A stretch of DNA of 8,893 nt, taken from positions 1 through 8,893 of the forward strand of contig CANQMJ010000106.1 of the NCBI GenBank assembly GCA_947624945.1, read 5' to 3'. This DNA is from an uncultured Clostridia bacterium (GTDB taxonomy: Bacteria > Bacillota > Clostridia > Oscillospirales > CAG-272). The translations under genes were made by a program, and so were the position numbers. Below the pieces are notes generated by a model that ran no database searches, had not been told where the DNA came from, and saw only the letters and a list, made by a program, of their open reading frames with translations. Numbering within the stretch: position 1 is the first letter of the stretch; each line of letters begins with the position of its first letter. Of the stretch, positions 6,209 through 8,893 are shown piece after piece.

Positions 6209-6365
6209 AAATATTATCCGTCTACTGCCATTGTTCGCATATCTGTGCGTATCTCCTCAAATGCCTTATATAAAAGCATTTTCACGGGCGCACGCATTTT
6301 CTTTTTCCGCATAACTTTTCATTTTGCGCCGTAACTGCGCGGTAAAAAGTAGTAAATTTGTAGTA
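6209..6365. other. Terminal arm of the integrative element (non-coding)
   Basis: These 157 bases separate the int stop codon from the presumed junction and carry no gene. They contain AAATGC/GCATTT inverted arms (6259-6264, 6276-6281) and two direct copies of GCATTTTC 18 bases apart (6276-6283, 6294-6301). A pair of GTAGTA repeats lies next to int. An arm of this size beyond int, carrying integrase and excisionase sites, is usual for the family. Confidence 0.6.
6348..6365. promoter_or_regulatory. Probable Int arm-binding site (DR2-like)
   Basis: AGTAGTAAATT (6348-6358) agrees with the DR2 sequence bound by the N-terminal domain of Tn916 integrase, as I recall it from the published protein-DNA complex. 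A second GTAGTA follows 11 bases on (6360-6365), about one helical turn away, directly against the int stop codon. The position near the element end is as expected for integrase arm sites. Confidence 0.6.
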
Positions 6366-7553
6366 CTATGCGTTGATACGCTCCATTTCCGCTTTCGCTG
6401 AATCGTATGTGATATGGGTGTAGTAATTCATAGTCATTGTAATGCTCGAGTGACCCATGATGTATTGAAGCGCCTTCGGATTCATTCCCGACTCCGCCAT
6501 TCGAGTACAGAACGTGTGACGCAGCATATGCGGCGTAATGTGCGGCAGCTTTTCAACGTGCATCTTATTGTATTTACTTGTGAGCTTATCGAGCATCGAA
6601 TCGTAATTTTTGCCGACGCGAGGCTTGCCTTTGTCCGTAAGAAAAAGAAAGTGCGTGTATTCTCCGACACGAGTGTCGGTATCGCGTGTTTGTTCAAAAA
6701 CTCGAAGGAATGATCCATATACGCCGCCGCTCATAGGTACTTGTCTGACGCCATGCTTCGTCTTAGGAGTTTCGATGTAGTAACCTACTTTGTTATCCGC
6801 AATAAGCTGATGATCGACGTTTATGACCGCCTTGTCAAAGTCAACATCTGCGGATGTAAGACCGCATAATTCAGAAATACGAAGTCCTGTTCCGAGAAGT
6901 ATTACGAGATCGTCGTAATACTTCTTGTACGTTACGTCATTTTTTGCGAACGACAGCAGTGCTTTTTCCTGTTCGCATGTCAGCGCCGATTTTGACGTTC
7001 CCGTGTCTGTCATGACCGTACTCAAATCGAAGTTGAAGGGATTTTTTCTGATACGGTCGTCCTCGACAGCGGCAGCGAAAGCAGAACTCAAATTCCGCTT
7101 CAGCAGCTTTATTGACGAGTAGGCGAGTCCGCGTTCGGACATTCGAACCGCGAATTGCTTAGCGTCCGACTGCTTTACTCGGTCGATACTTGCGGCTCCG
7201 AGCGGATCGTCGCGCAATATGCTCAGTGTGTATTCATGAACACGGCGCGTACGCAGTTTGAGATTGCGCTTGACGGCGATATGATTTTCATAAAGCTGTG
7301 TAACTGTGATTTTTCCGCCTGCCGTGTTGATGCCGTCCTCGATATCGCGATTCACTGCCTTTTCTTTCTCGCGTAGCGACGCGCTTTCTCGCTTGCCGTC
7401 CGGCGTCTTGTCTGTTGAAACTAACTTCCATGCATAAAGAAACCGTGTTTTTCCGTTTGCGTCGTTGTACTTGTACGCATACCTTCCGTCCTTTCGTTGA
7501 CTTTCTCCAATACGAAGTATCCGTCCTTTGTTGTCCCGCCTTTTTTCTGACAT
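6366..7553 (-). CDS. int: Tn916-family tyrosine recombinase (integrase, 395 aa)
   Basis: This enzyme integrates and excises the element by site-specific strand exchange. The N-terminus (MSEKRRDNKGRIL, then GESQRKDGRY) matches the arm-binding domain of Tn916 Int, residues 1 to about 75. A core-binding helical domain covers about 82-172, and the catalytic domain follows. All catalytic residues are visible: Arg225 in TGLRISEL, Lys266 in TPKTKHGVRQ, His342 and Arg345 in HMLRHTF, His368 in MGHSS, and nucleophile Tyr378 in NYYTH. The length of 395 aa is close to the 405 of Tn916 Int. The ATG at 7553 has AAAGGAG 9 bases upstream. The gene appears intact. It lies 79 bases after xis, separated by a long hairpin, and its stop codon touches the probable arm-binding site. 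A weak promoter candidate, TTGCAG-N16-TACAAT, overlaps the hairpin. Confidence 0.96.
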   Translation of the reverse strand: MSEKRRDNKGRILRIGESQRKDGRYAYKYNDANGKTRFLYAWKLVSTDKTPDGKRESASLREKEKAVNRDIEDGINTAGGKITVTQLYENHIAVKRNLKLRTRRVHEYTLSILRDDPLGAASIDRVKQSDAKQFAVRMSERGLAYSSIKLLKRNLSSAFAAAVEDDRIRKNPFNFDLSTVMTDTGTSKSALTCEQEKALLSFAKNDVTYKKYYDDLVILLGTGLRISELCGLTSADVDFDKAVINVDHQLIADNKVGYYIETPKTKHGVRQVPMSGGVYGSFLRVFEQTRDTDTRVGEYTHFLFLTDKGKPRVGKNYDSMLDKLTSKYNKMHVEKLPHITPHMLRHTFCTRMAESGMNPKALQYIMGHSSITMTMNYYTHITYDSAKAEMERINA

Positions 7554-7582
7554 GATCTTATGCTCCTTTCCGTATAGTGAAA

Positions 7583-7626
7583 CGAGCCTCGATACGATAC
7601 ATATATTGTATCACATATCGGGCTCG
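7583..7626 (-). promoter_or_regulatory. Long hairpin between xis and int
   Basis: Read on the minus strand, CGAGCC-CGATA pairs with TATCG-A-GGCTCG (one bulged A), and inside this GATACA pairs with TGTATC around a 5-base loop. The whole structure fills 44 of the 79 bases between xis and int. Only three T follow, so it would be a weak terminator at best. It may lower int relative to xis, or be a protein-binding site; the sequence alone cannot decide. Confidence 0.6.
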
Positions 7627-7632
7627 CTGCAA

Positions 7633-7863
7633 CTATATAACGTCGAGAGAATCTATCATTTTTTCAAACTGTCGGCGCTTTATCTGTATTCTGTTCCCGT
7701 TCATTATGAGCCATGATGCCGTCGGATTTTCCTCCGCCAACCGCCGCAGCTTTCCTTCGCCGATGCGGAAATATTTTGCCGCTTCTTCTATTGTCAGCGT
7801 GTATTTTTCCCATATCGGCACGTTGTTCATATTTGTCTTATTTTCGCGTTCCATCTCTATCAC
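7633..7863 (-). CDS. xis: Tn916-family excisionase (76 aa)
   Basis: This small DNA-binding protein directs Int toward excision. From residue 16 it closely follows the Tn916 Xis pattern: PIWEKYTLTIEEAAKYFRIG (16-35), then GKLRRLAEENP, then WLIMNGNRIQIKRRQFEKMI (51-70), a winged-helix fold of the excisionase/MerR type. The GTG at 7863 is chosen because GGAGG sits 7 bases upstream and the codon directly follows the TGA of the preceding gene (7866-7864). In-frame ATGs at 7854 and 7830 lack a ribosome site, although the one at 7830 would give the usual Tn916 Xis length. Direct abutment with the MazF-type gene implies translational coupling. The gene is intact. Confidence 0.92.
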   Translation of the reverse strand: MIEMERENKTNMNNVPIWEKYTLTIEEAAKYFRIGEGKLRRLAEENPTASWLIMNGNRIQIKRRQFEKMIDSLDVI

Positions 7864-8442
7864 TCATCTCCCTCCGCCGATAAGCATTGATATCTCATAG
7901 TAGAAGCCGAGCCGCTTGCCGCAGTACGCGCATACGGACGACTCGTTCTGCCTTTCATACAGTCTGCGAAGCGCGTATGCGTTCGCGCGTCTGAAATTTG
8001 CCGCGCACGTACTGCAAAGGGACATAACTATGCTGTTGCCGCTTCTCGGAACGAGGTCGACGCTCACCGAGAGCGCATTATCTATTTTCTCCATACTTCG
8101 TGCGCTCAGATGACCTATATACGGACCTATACGTTTTTTATCTACCGTTCGTATCTGCTCAAGCAGAACGACAGACGGATACGAAAGGCCGCCTTCGCGG
8201 TCGATATAGCAGTGAGTGCTCATTTTCGGTTTAGAATCGATCTTGCTCGATATAGACGCTACAATCAGCGTCGGACTGTATCTGTTGCCGATATCGTTTT
8301 GAATAATGACGACAGGGCGGTATCCGCACTGCTCAGAGCCTTCGCCGACTCCGAGGTCGGCATAGTATATTTCCCCTCTAAAAAAATGACGGGATTCGGA
8401 ATGCGCTGTCTTTTCAGTTTTATTTTCGGCAGCTTCTGTCAT
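7864..8442 (-). CDS. MazF/PemK-type endoribonuclease with C-terminal four-cysteine ribbon (192 aa)
   Basis: Residues about 21-135 form a MazF/PemK domain: FRGEIYYADLG (21-31), the RPVVIIQND strand (42-50), VASISSK (61-67) and LLEQIRTVDKKRIG (93-106). Proteins of this family cut single-stranded mRNA and usually pair with an antitoxin. The C-terminal 50 residues carry CSTC (143-146) and CAYC (171-174), a likely zinc-binding ribbon, followed by GFYYEI. The ATG at 8442 is used because GGAGG lies 9 bases upstream; an in-frame TTG at 8463 lies upstream of that ribosome site. The gene ends directly against the xis start, so it is part of the excision operon. No antitoxin-like gene (AbrB, ribbon-helix-helix or similar) is visible in the 300 bases upstream. 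It may be a regulator or an addiction module with a distant partner; both are inference. Confidence 0.87.
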   Translation of the reverse strand: MTEAAENKTEKTAHSESRHFFRGEIYYADLGVGEGSEQCGYRPVVIIQNDIGNRYSPTLIVASISSKIDSKPKMSTHCYIDREGGLSYPSVVLLEQIRTVDKKRIGPYIGHLSARSMEKIDNALSVSVDLVPRSGNSIVMSLCSTCAANFRRANAYALRRLYERQNESSVCAYCGKRLGFYYEISMLIGGGR

Positions 8443-8463
8443 GGTTTTTGACCTCCGTTTCAA

Positions 8464-8746
8464 ATAGAATATGTATCGGTCAAACGGCGAAACGCCGGGT
8501 AATGCGAGATGATATACCGTATCAACTGATGCGTTGTTTCGCCGTTTGACTTTTTAGAACAGACTTGTTTGCCGACGTCAGATCTGCTGACGCCGCGATC
8601 AAAGTCCGTGTTTGGGAGATTATCAAACGTCCGGCGGTTGACCGGCTCCACGGGTACCGAATCCCCGCAAAGATATTATACTTTGCGAGGCGGCGTTGGC
8701 GCCCTCACGTGGTTCTCACGCGACCGCCCCCATTGCCTGCGACGGC
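8464..8746. other. Intergenic leader with several hairpins, no convincing gene
   Basis: Besides the 8479-8550 inverted repeat, this stretch holds CGTCAG/CTGACG arms (8576-8581, 8587-8592). It also holds CCCCGCAAAG/CTTTGCGAGG arms (8663-8672, 8681-8690) with one mismatch around an AT-only 8-base loop. The loop region gives a TATAAT on the minus strand (8680-8675), but no matching -35 box is evident. A 63-codon frame at 8460-8651 starts with GTG, lacks a ribosome site and overlaps the inverted repeat, so it is not called. Confidence 0.5.
8479..8550. repeat. 15-bp perfect inverted repeat upstream of the MazF-type gene
   Basis: GTCAAACGGCGAAAC (8479-8493) and its exact complement (8536-8550) flank 42 bases and lie 37 bases before the MazF-type ATG. 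On the plus strand the right arm is followed by T5. On the minus strand the structure would sit in the 5' leader of the MazF-xis-int message. A second possible pairing, AACGC (8491-8495) with GCGTT (8531-8535), overlaps the inner end of the stem. Confidence 0.7.
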
Positions 8747-8893
8747 TTAACGTCGTAAATGACGCTTATCACGCTCGGACTGTGGCTGGACGGGAGTATC
8801 ATTGTCACCATCGTCTGTTATCGCCTCGCGGGGGACCGCCCCGCGCTCACAGCATAACTGTTTGTCGCTCTCCGCTTTTGCAGACTCGGAACC
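8747..8893 (-). CDS. C-terminal 48 residues of an unidentified mobile-element gene (partial)
   Basis: One minus-strand frame is open from the right edge to a TAA at 8749-8747 and reads as a hydrophilic, charged tail rich in Glu, Asp and Gln, ending SERDKRHLRR. The other two minus frames close within about 25 codons. Its position upstream of the MazF-xis-int genes, in the same direction, fits an element gene, but no family can be named from the tail. A 7-bp GC hairpin (CGCGGGG/CCCCGCG around five bases, about 8827-8845) lies inside it. The call rests only on the open frame and orientation. Confidence 0.4.
   Translation of the reverse strand, partial: GSESAKAESDKQLCCERGAVPREAITDDGDNDTPVQPQSERDKRHLRR

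Larger units (their letters stand above)
6209..8893. mobile_element. One end of a Tn916-like integrative element (continues past the right edge)
   Basis: The order terminal arm, int, xis, with both genes reading toward the element end, is that of the Tn916 family of conjugative transposons. Int and Xis closely resemble the Tn916 proteins in length and motifs. Base composition becomes more AT-rich from here on. The left boundary is placed at 6209 because repeat copy C stops matching its sister copies there. The element's other genes and its far end are outside the window, so whether it is a complete conjugative element cannot be told. No tRNA gene lies at the junction, which fits the Tn916 habit of inserting into varied T-rich/A-rich sites. 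Confidence 0.8.

Noticed and set aside
5011..6273. 420-codon plus-strand open frame over DUF3737 and repeat copy C
   Set aside because: It is antisense to DUF3737, runs through the operon promoter and repeat, and shows no recognisable domain or ribosome site.
6150..6365. tRNA gene as the attachment site of the integrative element
   Set aside because: No cloverleaf or tRNA 3' end is visible at the junction; the break lies in the repeat hairpin.
8460..8651. 63-codon minus-strand gene, possible antitoxin for the MazF-type toxin
   Set aside because: It starts with GTG without a ribosome site, overlaps both arms of the 15-bp inverted repeat, and resembles no antitoxin fold by eye.

Overview
The window looks like chromosomal DNA of a Gram-positive, clostridial gut-type bacterium. 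The evidence is a large clostridial-style GH51 arabinofuranosidase, a PatB/MalY aminotransferase paired with a DUF3737 protein, strong AGGAGG-type ribosome sites, near-consensus sigma-A promoters, and a Tn916-family integrase/excisionase pair. The left two thirds is GC-rich with many TCG, GCG and GAC codons. The right third is visibly more AT-rich, which fits a mobile element acquired from elsewhere. No genus can be fixed from the sequence alone.

Layout (all convincing genes are on the minus strand). Positions 1-45 hold the first 15 codons of an unidentified gene. 172-2664 is the arabinofuranosidase, driven by a textbook TTGACA-N17-TATAAT promoter with an operator-like palindrome. 2665-3729 is about 1.1 kb with no convincing gene, filled by copies of a dispersed intergenic repeat (copy A forward, fragment D forward, copy B reverse) with strong hairpins. 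3776-5784 is a two-gene operon, DUF3737 then a PatB/MalY C-S lyase, with its own consensus promoter and an intrinsic terminator. 5932-6208 is a third repeat copy (C, forward), which stops abruptly in the middle of its terminal hairpin.

From about 6209 to the right edge lies one end of a Tn916-like integrative element. It holds a terminal arm with a site matching the Tn916 integrase arm-binding sequence, then int, xis, a MazF/PemK-type endoribonuclease carrying a C-terminal four-cysteine ribbon, a structured leader, and the last 48 codons of another gene. The mazF stop codon directly abuts the xis GTG start, so toxin and excisionase are probably translated together.

The most interesting points are the following. 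The three repeat copies end in a hairpin whose two arms change together between copies (six compensated pairs), which argues that the structure itself is kept. The mobile element appears to have inserted into the loop of that hairpin in copy C. The MazF-ribbon protein sits in the excision operon without a visible protein antitoxin.
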